Shown here piece after piece: positions 39,447 to 48,205 of a stretch of DNA of 52,029 nucleotides. The notes below the pieces were generated by a model that saw nothing but the letters and a program-made list of their open reading frames with translations, made no database searches and was not told the origin of the DNA. Made by a program: the position numbers and the translations under genes. How positions within the stretch are numbered: the stretch's first letter is position 1; every line of letters begins with the position of its first letter. Origin of the DNA: Thermaceae bacterium (lineage in GTDB: Bacteria > Deinococcota > Deinococci > Deinococcales > Marinithermaceae). The stretch is from positions 1 to 52,029 of the forward strand of contig JAMOUW010000014.1 in assembly GCA_027067955.1 (NCBI GenBank). The letters run 5' to 3'.

Positions 39447-40586
39447 CTAAGCGCCGTTCAGCACCCGTAGCAGCACGAACTTCAGGTAGCGTCCCTCGGG
39501 GAACTCGGGCCTGAGCGGGTGGTCGGGAGCGTGGCCGGCCACGTGGACTATCTGGGTGCGCACACCGGCGCGGCGAGCGGCCACCGCCAGGACTTCGCGG
39601 AAAGCTTCGGGACTGACCTGGGCGGTGCAGCTAGCGGTAGCCAGCAGGCCGCCAGGCCGCACCCGCGCCAGCGCCAGGGCGTTCAGGCGCGCGTAGGCCC
39701 GCAGCGCCGCACGCCGCTGGTCCTTCTTGCGCGCCAGCGCCGGCGGGTCGACAATTACCAGGTCGTAGGTCTCGTCGTGATTTGGCAGGAACTCGAAGAC
39801 GTCGGCGGTCACGGTTTCGTGCTTGCCTGCAAAGCCGTTGAGCGCCGCGTTGCGCTCGGCACCTGTTAGGGCGGCGGCGCTAACGTCAACGCTGCGCACG
39901 AAGGCGGCCCCGCCGGCCAGGGCGTAGACCGAAAAACCGCCGTTGTAAGCGAAGAGATTGAGCACCCGCGCCCCGGCCGCCAGCCGCCGCACCGTCTGGC
40001 GGTTCTCGCGCTGATCCAGGAAGAGGCCGGTCTTCTGCCCCCGGTAGAGGTCGGCCACGAAGCGCAGGCCGTACTCGCTGACCGTCAGCTCCGGCGGCGG
40101 CAGCTGGCCGTAGAGGGCGGTCAGCCCCTCTTTGCCGCGCAGGGCGATGCCGCGCGGCTTCAGCGCCCGGCCCAGGGCCTTTGTCACACCGGGGAGAACG
40201 GCCTTTGTCACACCCTCCGAATAGGTCTTGACCACCAGGTAACGGCCGTAGCGGTCGGCCACCAGGCCCGGCAGGTAGTCGCCCTCGCCGAATATCAGCC
40301 GGTAGGCGTCGGTTTCCGCTGGAACGAAACGGTGCCGCAGCGCCAGGGCCTCGTCTACCCGCGCCGCCAGCGCTGCGGCGCCGGGCAGCTGCTTGCCAAA
40401 CAACCTGACGGCTATCTGCCCCTCTTCGTCGTAAACGCCGTAAGCTTCGGCCTTACCGGCCACCGCACGCACCCAGCCGCCCGTCTGCAGCCGCGCTGGC
40501 GGCAGATGATTGCGGTAGATCCAGGGATGGCCCGAGGCCAGGGCGGCCTCGATATCGTCGGGCAGGCGCAGGGTGGCTGGCCTCAT
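39447..40586 (-). CDS. Class I SAM-dependent rRNA methyltransferase, RlmI/RlmK-like
   Basis: This 379-residue enzyme has an N-terminal PUA domain (about 1-75, with HPWIYRNHL) and an RlmI-type methyltransferase domain. SAM motif I is RVLNLFAYNGGFSVYAL, the acidic loop SVDVSAAAL, motif IV VIVDPPALAR, and the late GGLLATASCTAQV. The family methylates cytosine in 23S rRNA (m5C). TATGCT ends 6 bases before ATG 40586, so it is leaderless. It diverges from speE. Confidence 0.9.
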   Translation of the reverse strand: MRPATLRLPDDIEAALASGHPWIYRNHLPPARLQTGGWVRAVAGKAEAYGVYDEEGQIAVRLFGKQLPGAAALAARVDEALALRHRFVPAETDAYRLIFGEGDYLPGLVADRYGRYLVVKTYSEGVTKAVLPGVTKALGRALKPRGIALRGKEGLTALYGQLPPPELTVSEYGLRFVADLYRGQKTGLFLDQRENRQTVRRLAAGARVLNLFAYNGGFSVYALAGGAAFVRSVDVSAAALTGAERNAALNGFAGKHETVTADVFEFLPNHDETYDLVIVDPPALARKKDQRRAALRAYARLNALALARVRPGGLLATASCTAQVSPEAFREVLAVAARRAGVRTQIVHVAGHAPDHPLRPEFPEGRYLKFVLLRVLNGA

Positions 40587-40655
40587 CTATGCAGCATAGG
40601 CCAGACCGGCCCCCGGTAAAAAGGGGGGTTGTAGCAGGATGGTCGCCGGGGGGTT

Positions 40656-40684
40656 CATTACATGCCCCTTTTTTGTAAAGTAAA
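40656..40684 (+). promoter_or_regulatory. Candidate promoter of speED
   Basis: TTACAT (about 40656) is followed after 17 bases by TAAACG, ahead of the ribosome binding site GGGAGGTGAG. The -10 is weak. The surrounding 40587-40719 has no gene. Confidence 0.35.
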
Positions 40685-40719
40685 CGGGGAGGAGCAACCC
40701 TGGATCCACGGGAGGTGAG

Positions 40720-41592
40720 ATGCTCGAGCTCACACAAACGCTGAACGCAAGCGACCGGGTACACCACACCATCGAAGAGGTTCTGGCCGTTGGGCGAACC
40801 GAGTGGCAGCACTACCTGTTCTTCCGCAGCCGGGCCCACGGCATCTGCATCGCCCTCGACGGCGACCTGCAGTCGTGTTCGGCCGATGAGGGCGTCTATC
40901 ACGAGGCTCTGGTCCACCCCGCCATGCTCACCCACCCTGCCCCCCGGCGCGTGCTCATCATGGGCGGGGGCGAAGGGGCGACGCTGCGGGAGGTGCTGCG
41001 CCACCCCACCGTGACCGAGGTGGTTATGGTGGACCTCGACCGGGAGTTCGTGGATCTCTGCAAGGAGATAATTCCGGAGTGGGCGGACGGCGCCTGGGGC
41101 GATCCGCGGCTCGAGCTGCGCCACGAAGACATAAACACCTACCTGGAAGATTCCCCGGGCGGCTTCGACGTGGTGGTCGGCGACCTGATAGACGCCAGCG
41201 ACGCCGCTTCGCCCGCGGCGGAGCTGTACGGACCCGAGTTCTACGCCAGGCTGGCGGCGGCGCTGGCCCCGGGCGCCGTGATAGCAACCCAGGCGGGGCC
41301 GCTCGACCCCTCGGGAAGCGCCGGCCACCGGCGGGTGCGTACCTCGCTGGCGAGGACCTTTTCGCGCGTGCTCAGTTACGGGCTCTACGTCCCCAGCTTT
41401 ACCGGTCTCTGGGGCTACGCCCTGGCCGGGTCCGCGGACCTGCTGCCCGGCAGGGTGGCCGAGCGGCACGCCTTCTTCGAGCTGCGCGCCCGCGAACGGA
41501 AGCTCGAACTCGACTATACCGGCACCGAGGCGCTGGCGGCCGCCTTCGCGCCCCCCCGGGCCCTCGCGCGCTTCCTGGAGGCGGGCGCATGA
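40720..41592 (+). CDS. speE: Spermidine synthase-like aminopropyltransferase
   Basis: This enzyme transfers aminopropyl groups from decarboxylated SAM to an amine acceptor. The 290-residue product has LFFRSRAHGICIALDGDLQS, the SAM-binding GGGEGATLREVL near 87-98, VDLDREFV near 110, and VVGDLIDASDAASPAAELY in the active-site loop. The loop has DLIDAS instead of the usual DS[ST]DP, so acceptor specificity may differ (thermophiles use agmatine-derived and long polyamines). A good ribosome binding site precedes the ATG, and the stop overlaps speD (ATGA). Confidence 0.9.
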   Translation: MLELTQTLNASDRVHHTIEEVLAVGRTEWQHYLFFRSRAHGICIALDGDLQSCSADEGVYHEALVHPAMLTHPAPRRVLIMGGGEGATLREVLRHPTVTEVVMVDLDREFVDLCKEIIPEWADGAWGDPRLELRHEDINTYLEDSPGGFDVVVGDLIDASDAASPAAELYGPEFYARLAAALAPGAVIATQAGPLDPSGSAGHRRVRTSLARTFSRVLSYGLYVPSFTGLWGYALAGSADLLPGRVAERHAFFELRARERKLELDYTGTEALAAAFAPPRALARFLEAGA

Positions 41593-42329
41593 GCAAGCTA
41601 AAGCTCAGCGGCTTCAACAACCTGCGCAAGCTGCTCAGCTTCAGCTTTTACGACTTCGTGGTAGCCCAGGACGAGGCCGACCGCAAGAGCTACGCCGCCT
41701 ACCTGAACGAACGCTACGCCGCCGCCCGCATAAGCGCGCTCCTGGGGCGCATAGCCGAGATCATCGACGCCGAGGTGCTCGCCGCCAGCGAGCAGGACTA
41801 CGATCCCTACGGCGCCAGCGCGCTACTGCTGCTGTCTGACGAGGCGGGCTCGGGCACCACGCCCGCCTGGGCCGCATCCGTACGCATGCACCTCGACAAG
41901 AGCCACATCGCCGCCCACACCTACCCCGACTTCGCTCATCCCGAAGGGCTGCTGGGCTTCCGGGTGGACATCGAGCTTTCCACCTGCGGCGAGATCAGCC
42001 CGCTGCGCTCGCTGAACGAAATCTTTCACTTCTTCGACACCGACGTGGTCGTCATCGACTACCTGGTGCGCGGCTACACCCGCACCGAGGACGGCGCGCA
42101 CGTCTTCATGGACCACGAGGTACCCTCGGTGGCCCACTTTATCGACCCCGCAATCCTCGACCAGTTCGAGCGCGTCGAGCGCGCCCTGCCCGCGGCCCAC
42201 ACCTGGCAGTTGAAACTGCTGCGCACCACCATAGATCCCGCCGAGTACTTCGCGCCCGGAAAACCCGTGGACGAGAAGCGGCTCGAGCGGGTCCTTGCCG
42301 AAATGCGCAGCGTCTTCCAACACCTCTAG
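41589..42329 (+). CDS. speD: S-adenosylmethionine decarboxylase proenzyme, E. coli type
   Basis: SpeD makes the aminopropyl donor used by SpeE. The 246-residue proenzyme is the larger E. coli class. The self-cleavage site is Lys104-Ser105 in HLDKSHIAAHTYPD, with His110 and Cys133 (IELSTCGEISP) as the expected processing and catalytic partners. Ser105 would become the pyruvoyl group. It starts inside the speE stop, so both enzymes of the pathway are made together. Confidence 0.95.
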   Translation: MSKLKLSGFNNLRKLLSFSFYDFVVAQDEADRKSYAAYLNERYAAARISALLGRIAEIIDAEVLAASEQDYDPYGASALLLLSDEAGSGTTPAWAASVRMHLDKSHIAAHTYPDFAHPEGLLGFRVDIELSTCGEISPLRSLNEIFHFFDTDVVVIDYLVRGYTRTEDGAHVFMDHEVPSVAHFIDPAILDQFERVERALPAAHTWQLKLLRTTIDPAEYFAPGKPVDEKRLERVLAEMRSVFQHL

Positions 42330-42341
42330 CCTCCGGGCTGC

Positions 42342-42347
42342 TATAAT
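42342..42347 (+). promoter_or_regulatory. -10 box of the rpsF-ssb-rpsR-rplI operon
   Basis: Consensus TATAAT at 42342-42347 lies 52 bases before rpsF, in the short gap after speD. No convincing -35 is seen 17 bases upstream. A GC-rich dyad (GCCCGGGCCCCGGGC) lies between it and the ribosome binding site. Confidence 0.6.
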
Positions 42348-42399
42348 CAAACCTTGCGGCCCGGGCCCCGGGCCAGCCTGTCTTTGAAAGGGGGTGAAC

Positions 42400-42708
42400 A
42401 TGCCACAATACGATGTCGGGATTATTCTCAATCCCAACCTCGAGCCAACGCAGTTGCAGCTGGAGAAGGACATGATCCAGGCTGCCCTCGACAAGCACCA
42501 GGCCGAGGTGAAAGCGATCGACGAGTGGGGCAACCGCCGCCTCGCCTACCCCATCGAAAAAGACCCCGAAGGCTACTACATCTTCTATACGGTCATGATG
42601 GACGGCACCGAAGCGGCGCCCCTGGAAGCCGAGTTGCGCATCCGCGACAACGTGCGGCGCGTACTCATCGTGCGCGATCGTCCCGAGTGGAAGACCAAGA
42701 AGGGCTAG
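42400..42708 (+). CDS. rpsF: 30S ribosomal protein S6
   Basis: S6 binds with S18 in the platform of the small subunit. The 102-residue product follows Thermus S6 closely: VGIILNPNLEPTQLQLEK at the start, WGNRRLAYPIEKDPEGYY in the middle and LRIRDNVRRVLIVRD at the end. I chose ATG 42400, with AAAGGGGGTG just before it, over the in-frame GTG 42394 inside that ribosome binding site. Confidence 0.97.
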   Translation: MPQYDVGIILNPNLEPTQLQLEKDMIQAALDKHQAEVKAIDEWGNRRLAYPIEKDPEGYYIFYTVMMDGTEAAPLEAELRIRDNVRRVLIVRDRPEWKTKKG

Positions 42709-42727
42709 CTACGGCTAGAATGTTCCT

Positions 42728-43543
42728 ATGGCGAAAGGTTTGAACCGAATCCTGCTTATCGGGACCGTTACCCAGACCCCGGAGCTGCGCTACACGCCCG
42801 GCGGCCTGGCCGTGCTCGAGGTGACCGTGGCCGGCAACGATCACGTGATCACCGAAAACGGCGAGGAGCGCGAACTGGCCTGGTACCACCGGGTCAAGAT
42901 GTTCGGGCGCTACGCCGAGATGCTGGTCGAGCAACTCACCGCCGGTACCCCGGTGCTGGTGGACGGCCGCCTCGACTATCGCAGCTGGGAATCCGAGGGC
43001 GGCCGCCGCAGCGCGGTGGACGTGCGCGTAGACCGCATCGAGGTGCTGGACCGCAGCGACAAGGGAGAGGAGCAAACGGTTTCCGATGTCCGCGGTCAGG
43101 AGCGCCTGCGCGAAGGCCTCAACGAGGTGGTCCTGATAGGCAACCTGACGCGCGACCCCGAGTTACGCTACACCCCGCAGGGCACCGCGGTCATCCGCAT
43201 AGGCCTGGCGGTGAACGAGCGCTACGTTTCGCGCGGAGCGGAGCAGGAAAAGACCCACTTCTTCGACATCCAGGCCTGGCGCGATCTCGCCGAATGGGCC
43301 GCCGGTCTGAAGAAGGGGGAAGGCCTTTTCGCCGTGGGGCGGCTGGTCAACGACTCGTGGACCACCCAGACCGGTGAACGCCGCTTCACCACGCGGGTGG
43401 AAGCCAACCGGCTCGAACGCCTCGCACGTGGCCCCGGACGTAGTGGTGGGACCGGTGCCCCTGAAAAACAGGCCCAGACGGGCGGGGTGGATATCGATGA
43501 AGGCCTCGAAGATTTCCCACCAGAGGAGGATTTACCGTTTTGA
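42728..43543 (+). CDS. ssb: Single-stranded DNA-binding protein with two OB folds
   Basis: This 271-residue SSB has two OB folds in one chain (about 1-112 and 128-240), each beginning with the N[RE]-x-x-L-I-G pattern ([18 protein letters not shown] and [18 protein letters not shown]). This is the Deinococcus-Thermus type that works as a dimer. A Gly/Gln-rich linker leads to the acidic tail ending EEDLPF, which recruits repair proteins. TAGAAT ends 6 bases before ATG 42728, so an internal leaderless promoter may add to operon transcription. Its stop overlaps the rpsR start. Confidence 0.97.
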   Translation: MAKGLNRILLIGTVTQTPELRYTPGGLAVLEVTVAGNDHVITENGEERELAWYHRVKMFGRYAEMLVEQLTAGTPVLVDGRLDYRSWESEGGRRSAVDVRVDRIEVLDRSDKGEEQTVSDVRGQERLREGLNEVVLIGNLTRDPELRYTPQGTAVIRIGLAVNERYVSRGAEQEKTHFFDIQAWRDLAEWAAGLKKGEGLFAVGRLVNDSWTTQTGERRFTTRVEANRLERLARGPGRSGGTGAPEKQAQTGGVDIDEGLEDFPPEEDLPF

Positions 43544-43794
43544 GCAGCAGAAGACCCCGCGGACCCCGCAGGTTCCGCAAACCCAAGGTATGCCAGTTCT
43601 GCACCGGCGAACTGGAGATCACCGATTACAAGGACGCCAAGATGCTGAAGCGCTTCATCTCGGAGACCGGCAAGATCCTGCCGCGTCGCCGCACCGGCGT
43701 GTGCGCCAAGCACCAGCGGCGCCTCGCCACCACCATCAAGCGCGCGCGCATCCTGGCTATCATCCCCTTCACCGAGAAGCTGGTCCGGAAGTAG
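43540..43794 (+). CDS. rpsR: 30S ribosomal protein S18, Cys-containing type
   Basis: This 84-residue S18 starts at TTG 43540, which overlaps the ssb stop TGA. The C-terminal half ([35 protein letters not shown]) is canonical. The N-terminal half has CQFC (Cys18, Cys21) and CAKH (Cys55, His58), a likely zinc site. The well-studied T. thermophilus S18 lacks these Cys, so this is the other (C+) form. Confidence 0.96.
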   Translation: MSSRRPRGPRRFRKPKVCQFCTGELEITDYKDAKMLKRFISETGKILPRRRTGVCAKHQRRLATTIKRARILAIIPFTEKLVRK

Positions 43795-43803
43795 GAGGTC
43801 TTG

Positions 43804-44259
43804 ATGAAAGTCATCCTGCTCGAACCCGTGGAAAAGCTCGGTGACGTGGGCCAGGTCGTGAACGTCAAACCGGGCTACGCCCGCAACTACCTCTTGCCGC
43901 GCGGGCTGGCAGCCCTGGCCACCGAGGCCAACCTCAAGGCCCTCGAGGCCAAGATCCGCGCCCAGGCCAAGAAGGCCGCCGAGCGCAAATCCGAAGCCGA
44001 GCGCCTCAAGGAAATCCTCGAGCCCCTCACCCTGACGCTCAAGGTCAGGGCGGGCGAGACCAAAATCTACGGCTCGGTAACCAGCCGCGATATCGCCGAG
44101 GCGCTCGCGGCCCAGCACGACATAAACATCGACCCCAAACGCCTGCTGCTGGCCCGTCCCATCAAGGAACTGGGCAGCTACGAGCTGGTATACAAGCCGC
44201 ACCCGGAAGTTCCCATCCAGCTCAAGGTGGTCGTCGAAAGCGAAGAAAACGGCGGCTGA
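43804..44259 (+). CDS. rplI: 50S ribosomal protein L9
   Basis: L9 bridges the large subunit near L1. The 151-residue product has the N-terminal domain VILLEPVEKLGDVGQVV and GYARNYLLPRGLA, a long central helix (about 42-75, rich in Lys, Ala and Glu) and the C-terminal domain with KIYGSVTSRDIAEAL. I chose ATG 43804 over TTG 43801 because GGAGG is 5 bases before it. A strong terminator follows. Confidence 0.97.
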   Translation: MKVILLEPVEKLGDVGQVVNVKPGYARNYLLPRGLAALATEANLKALEAKIRAQAKKAAERKSEAERLKEILEPLTLTLKVRAGETKIYGSVTSRDIAEALAAQHDINIDPKRLLLARPIKELGSYELVYKPHPEVPIQLKVVVESEENGG

Positions 44260-44265
44260 TCGCCG

Positions 44266-44304
44266 CGAACAAAGCCGCCGCCCCTCGGGCGGCGGCTTTG
44301 TTCG
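44266..44304 (+). terminator. Terminator of the ribosomal operon
   Basis: An 18-bp perfect stem (44266-44283 with 44287-44304) with a CTC loop begins CGAACAAAGCC and ends GGCTTTGTTCG, followed by TTGG. The A- and T-rich outer stem lets it act in both directions, which suits the convergent lipoprotein gene. Confidence 0.85.
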
Positions 44305-44349
44305 TTGGGTCCGTCAGGAAAAGGAGATCTCCGTTTCCCGGTCTGCTGG

Positions 44350-45846
44350 CTAAGGGCCCGCGGGCTCCGGGAAAATGAGGATTTCCTTGATGAGCTCGCC
44401 TGTGCTCTGGGCGGCGGCGCCTTTTTTCTTGGGCAGCGAGTAGGGGTCGGCCTGGTTGTAGTCAACCTCGTAGCCAAAATCTTCCAGGGCGCCGATGGTA
44501 ACACGGCTCAGGGGCGCTTTGGGATCGGCCCAGCCGGTCATCAGCTCGCTGTCGAAGACGCTCTCGCGCCAGTGCCCGCACTTGGTGCCCGCGCCCCCGG
44601 TGTTTTCCACCGGCACCTCGCCCTTGGCGCCCAGCTTGTGGTAGGCGTCCATGGCCTTCTTGCCCTTGTAGGTGATGTTGTTGGATTTCATGCAAGAGCT
44701 CGACTCGTAATTCAGGAAATGGAAGGGGCCGGACTCCCAGAGGGTGCCGATACCCAGCACGTGCGCCATCTCGTGGAGGATCACCTGCTCGAGGATGCCC
44801 TCCTTCTTCATCTTCGCCAGATCGGCAGAGTCGAACTTCATGACCCCGAAGAAGGGCAGGTTGTAGTCGGGCTTGGTCTCGCCGCCGCGCAACCCGCAGG
44901 GTCCGGCCTTGCCCAAGACCCCGCCTTCACCGTCGATCTTGGCCACGTCGGCAACGATCAGCAAGTCGTCTATTTTGCCCTTGTAGCCGGGGTTGCCCTT
45001 CAAGCATTGGTCCTTGGGGATCTCGACCTGAACGTCACGAATGTCGGCGGTTATCACCCTGCTCCAGCGTGCGGCGGCCTTGTTGAAGGCCTTGAGCACG
45101 GCGGCGTCACTGGGCTTGTGAATGAAGATGAGCTTGATGTCGTAGCCGCCCCCCGGGTCGCCGCCCTTCTTCACCGCGATTTCCAGCGATTTTTCCACCT
45201 TGGCGCCATAGCTGTCCTCCACGGTGAACGTCGCCGTATAGGTGCCGGACCTCCTGTAGGTATGCTCCACTCTACCCGAGCACTTGCTGACGTCGCCGCC
45301 GTCACCGAAGTCGAGGTTGCAGGTAATCTTGTCCCCGTCGTGATCGGAAGCCTTGAGGGTAAAGGTCACCTCCAGGGGAGCCTCGCCCTCGGCAGGATCC
45401 GCGCTCAGCTCGGCGCGGGGACTGACATTTTCGATGCAGCGGTCCACCACCCGCACCCCGGCGCGGGCGCGACCGCCACGAATCGTCACCACGCCGGAAC
45501 GTTCCTTGAGCTCTTTACAGGGGGCAACGTTTACGCGCAGGGTGGCCTCCTCACCGGGCTCCAGCCAGCCGGAGTCCGGATAGAAGTCGATCCAGGAGTT
45601 CTTCGTGGAAAGCCTGAAGGAGTCCCCCGCGGTACCGGTGTTGCTGATGACGACTTCCTTCGCGGACGATTTCGGGTTCCGCAGGGAGTGTTCGAAAACG
45701 AGCTCTCCGGGTTTTACCTGCCACTCGGCGCTATCCTTGTTGAAGTAATCGAGGGGGTTCGAGCAGCTCGTCAGCCAAACCGGGCCCAGCATAAAAATGA
45801 TTACCAGTGAAACAATGCGGATGTACGCTGCAAAACCTTGCTTCAT
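44350..45846 (-). CDS. Lipoprotein with PKD domain and leishmanolysin-like metallopeptidase
   Basis: This 498-residue exported protein has a lipobox LTSC (Cys28), so it should be anchored in a membrane. An Ig-like domain (about 38-135) and a PKD domain (about 142-226, with NLDFGDGGD) precede a peptidase domain (about 235-490). The zinc motif is HEMAHVLGIGTLW (His358, Glu359, His362). A third His at 425 (CGHWRES) follows after about 60 residues, and ELMTGW (Met436) looks like the Met-turn. This order is that of leishmanolysin/M8 metzincins. AGGAGC precedes ATG 45846. It interrupts the usual rplI-dnaB neighbourhood. Confidence 0.87.
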   Translation of the reverse strand: MKQGFAAYIRIVSLVIIFMLGPVWLTSCSNPLDYFNKDSAEWQVKPGELVFEHSLRNPKSSAKEVVISNTGTAGDSFRLSTKNSWIDFYPDSGWLEPGEEATLRVNVAPCKELKERSGVVTIRGGRARAGVRVVDRCIENVSPRAELSADPAEGEAPLEVTFTLKASDHDGDKITCNLDFGDGGDVSKCSGRVEHTYRRSGTYTATFTVEDSYGAKVEKSLEIAVKKGGDPGGGYDIKLIFIHKPSDAAVLKAFNKAAARWSRVITADIRDVQVEIPKDQCLKGNPGYKGKIDDLLIVADVAKIDGEGGVLGKAGPCGLRGGETKPDYNLPFFGVMKFDSADLAKMKKEGILEQVILHEMAHVLGIGTLWESGPFHFLNYESSSCMKSNNITYKGKKAMDAYHKLGAKGEVPVENTGGAGTKCGHWRESVFDSELMTGWADPKAPLSRVTIGALEDFGYEVDYNQADPYSLPKKKGAAAQSTGELIKEILIFPEPAGP

Positions 45847-46036
45847 TATCAGCTCCTGTTCCCGGCGGGGTAAGCTAAGTTGGGATCCGGGTATTTCCGG
45901 TACCGGGTATGTCGCGATTCCAGCCTCAACGTCTTCCTCCTATACTATCTTATTTTCTGGTCGTTTTCATGACATGAGATGAGACCGCTGGTAGCATGAG
46001 GTTCCCCCCACGGGGGCTGTCAGGAGCAACGAAAAT

Positions 46037-47395
46037 ATGGCCGAACCGGCGAGAACACTGCCTGCGGGGCGGATCCCCCCCCACAACCTCGAAGCCGAAG
46101 CCAGCGTACTGGGGTCGGCGCTGGTGGACAACGAGGCCATGGACCGTATCGAGGGGCTGATCACCCCCGACGTCTTCTACAAGGAGGCGCACCGCAAGAT
46201 ATGGCGGGCTATGGAGTCGCTGCGCGCCCGTGGCGAACCGGTGGACCTGGTCACGCTCTCAGAGGAGCTCAAAAGGGCGGGGGAACTGGATGAGGTGGGC
46301 GGCCTCACTTACCTGGTGGGCCTGAGCGAGACCACCCCCACCGCCGCCTACGCCGAACACTACGCCCGCATTGTGGCCGAGAAGGCGGTGCTACGCCGCC
46401 TCATTGCCGCCGCCGGAGAAGCGATGCGGCTGGCCTACGACGAGGCCGGGAGCGTCGAAGAAATAGTCGATCAGGCCGGGAAGCTCATCATGGACGTGGC
46501 CACCCACGGCCCCCGGCACGAATTTCAGGAGATGCGCGAGCTGGTAACCGAAGCCCACGAGCGCATCGCGCACATGCGCGAACACGGGACGGCGGACGAC
46601 ATGCTGCCCACCGGGTTTGCCGACCTGGACCGCATGATCGGCGGGCTGGGACCGGGAAGTCTGAACATAATCGCCGCCCGCCCCTCCATGGGCAAGACCG
46701 CATTCGCCCTCACCATCGCCCAGCACGTAGCCCTGCAGGGCGGCACGCCGGTGGCCCTCTTCTCCCTGGAGATGCCGGCCATAGACCTGGTATTGCGCAT
46801 GCTCTCGAGCGAGGCGCGGGTGGACATGAACCGCATCCGCCAGGCGCAGCTTTCCGACCGCGACTACGAGCGTCTGGTAACCGCCGCAGGGCGCATCTAC
46901 GAAGCGCCGGTTTTCATAGACGACACCCCCAGCCTGACGCTCATGGAGCTGCGGGCGCGGGCGCGGCGGCTCGCCGCTCACCGCAAGGTGGGACTGATAG
47001 TCATCGACTACATGCAGTTGATGAGCGGCGGCCAGTCGACCCGCAGCGGGGAGAACCGCCAGCAGGAGATCGCCGCCATAAGCCGCGGCCTCAAGGGGCT
47101 GGCGCGCGAACTTGAGGTGCCGGTGGTGGCGCTCAGCCAGCTTAGCCGCGCTGTCGAGAGCCGCCCCAACAAACGGCCCATGCTCAGCGACCTGCGCGAG
47201 TCGGGATCCATCGAGCAGGACGCCGACCTGGTGCTCTTCATCTACCGCGACGACTACTACAACGAACACTCAGAAAAGGCGGGTATCGCCGAGATAATCA
47301 TCGGCAAGCAGCGTAACGGACCGGTGGGGACCGTGGAGCTGCAATTCCACGCCGCCCACGTACGCTTCAACGACCTGGCGCACGGCGAGTACTAG
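46037..47395 (+). CDS. dnaB: Replicative DNA helicase DnaB
   Basis: DnaB unwinds the fork as a ring hexamer. The 452-residue product has the N-terminal primase-contact domain (about 12-115, beginning PHNLEAEASVLGSAL) and a RecA-like domain with P-loop ARPSMGKTA (214-222). SLEMPA, DDTPSLTLMELRARARRL, IVIDYMQLM and DLRESGSIEQDAD follow. No intein is present. CAGGAGC precedes the ATG by 12 bases, and a short CCCCC-CAC-GGGGG hairpin lies just upstream. Confidence 0.97.
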   Translation: MAEPARTLPAGRIPPHNLEAEASVLGSALVDNEAMDRIEGLITPDVFYKEAHRKIWRAMESLRARGEPVDLVTLSEELKRAGELDEVGGLTYLVGLSETTPTAAYAEHYARIVAEKAVLRRLIAAAGEAMRLAYDEAGSVEEIVDQAGKLIMDVATHGPRHEFQEMRELVTEAHERIAHMREHGTADDMLPTGFADLDRMIGGLGPGSLNIIAARPSMGKTAFALTIAQHVALQGGTPVALFSLEMPAIDLVLRMLSSEARVDMNRIRQAQLSDRDYERLVTAAGRIYEAPVFIDDTPSLTLMELRARARRLAAHRKVGLIVIDYMQLMSGGQSTRSGENRQQEIAAISRGLKGLARELEVPVVALSQLSRAVESRPNKRPMLSDLRESGSIEQDADLVLFIYRDDYYNEHSEKAGIAEIIIGKQRNGPVGTVELQFHAAHVRFNDLAHGEY

Positions 47396-47492
47396 AAACC
47401 GGAGGTTCAGCGGGGGTGGTTGCGGATCTCGCGAAAAGGAATGCGGTACGCCCGCGGCCGGGCGGGGCCCCGCGGTTGCGCGGACGGGGTTA

Positions 47493-48053
47493 TTACACGG
47501 GGTCCAACCAGTCTTTACGTATCATCTTGAGTATCAGGTAGCGAACACGATCGAGCGGCAGATCCAGCCGCCGCGCCAGCTCCCTCGCGCTGGTCCCGCT
47601 GGCGCGTTTGAAATAGGGCTGGGCGGCCTCCAGGAAAGGATGGCCGGGCAGCTCTACTCCAGGTTTGAGCACGTAACGCTGGTCGGGATCGGGCAGCACG
47701 TCCCGGTGGTGCATTTGCTCGTCGTACTCGGCATGGGCGCTTATAAGGAGACGCTCCAGAGGCAGGCTAAGCTGGTCGCTGCAACCGTTGCGCACCCGGC
47801 GCATGTGAAACTCGAAGGCGCCCTGATTGGCATGGATCAGTTCCTGCAGAATGGGGGTGATATGGATGGGACCCGCGGACTTACCGTTCTTGCGTATGCA
47901 ATGCAGCATCCCCTGCTTGATGTGCATGTCTATCCGCACGCCCCCGGGAAGACCCCACAACTCCAGCACTCCTTCGTGTTCCATTGCGGTGAGTACGGAC
48001 AGCAGCTGCCCAAACTCTAAATCGTGCAAACTACCAGCAATCTCCACTCCCAT
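47493..48053 (-). CDS. DUF4388-like (PatA N-terminal type) protein
   Basis: This 186-residue protein starts with GSLHDLEFGQLLSVLTAMEHEGVLEL, the hallmark opening of the DUF4388/PatA N-terminal family found in gliding, signalling and small-GTPase-linked systems. Residues about 150-186 (SARELARRLDLPLDRVRYLIL) look like a short winged-helix or helix-turn-helix. I chose ATG 48053 (MGVEIAGSL) with GAAAGG upstream. The promoter carries a palindrome on its -35 (see 48070-48104), so expression is likely regulated. The exact role is unknown. The 97 bases between dnaB and this gene hold no gene. Confidence 0.7.
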   Translation of the reverse strand: MGVEIAGSLHDLEFGQLLSVLTAMEHEGVLELWGLPGGVRIDMHIKQGMLHCIRKNGKSAGPIHITPILQELIHANQGAFEFHMRRVRNGCSDQLSLPLERLLISAHAEYDEQMHHRDVLPDPDQRYVLKPGVELPGHPFLEAAQPYFKRASGTSARELARRLDLPLDRVRYLILKMIRKDWLDPV

Positions 48054-48069
48054 ACGTGTCGCCTTTCTA

Positions 48070-48104
48070 TATATAAAAACGCTACAACCTACTATCAAAT
48101 AGTA
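48070..48104 (-). promoter_or_regulatory. Regulated promoter of the DUF4388-like gene
   Basis: On the minus strand TTGATA (48098-48093) and TATATA (48075-48070) are 17 bases apart. The perfect dyad TACTAT-CAA-ATAGTA (48090-48104) covers the -35. Its half-site TATCAAAT also occurs in the palindrome of the stress operon at 22285-22292. Confidence 0.65.
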
Positions 48105-48205
48105 TAACTAACTGATGCAGTACGGTGAAGCGGACCAAATAACCAGCGACCGCCCCGCCTGGATATCATTTTCGCACAGAAATATAGCGGAAAATGAGGA
48201 CGTAC

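Noticed and set aside
44305-45810. 501-codon plus-strand frame opposite the lipoprotein peptidase gene
   Set aside because: It is a high-GC shadow of the real minus-strand gene, which has a lipobox, PKD domain, HExxH motif and ribosome binding site. The plus frame has no recognisable domain.
45847-45945. Possible upstream ORF (TTG start with GGAGG) before the lipoprotein gene
   Set aside because: 26 codons from a TTG, no recognisable features and it ends at the real ribosome binding site; too weak to annotate.
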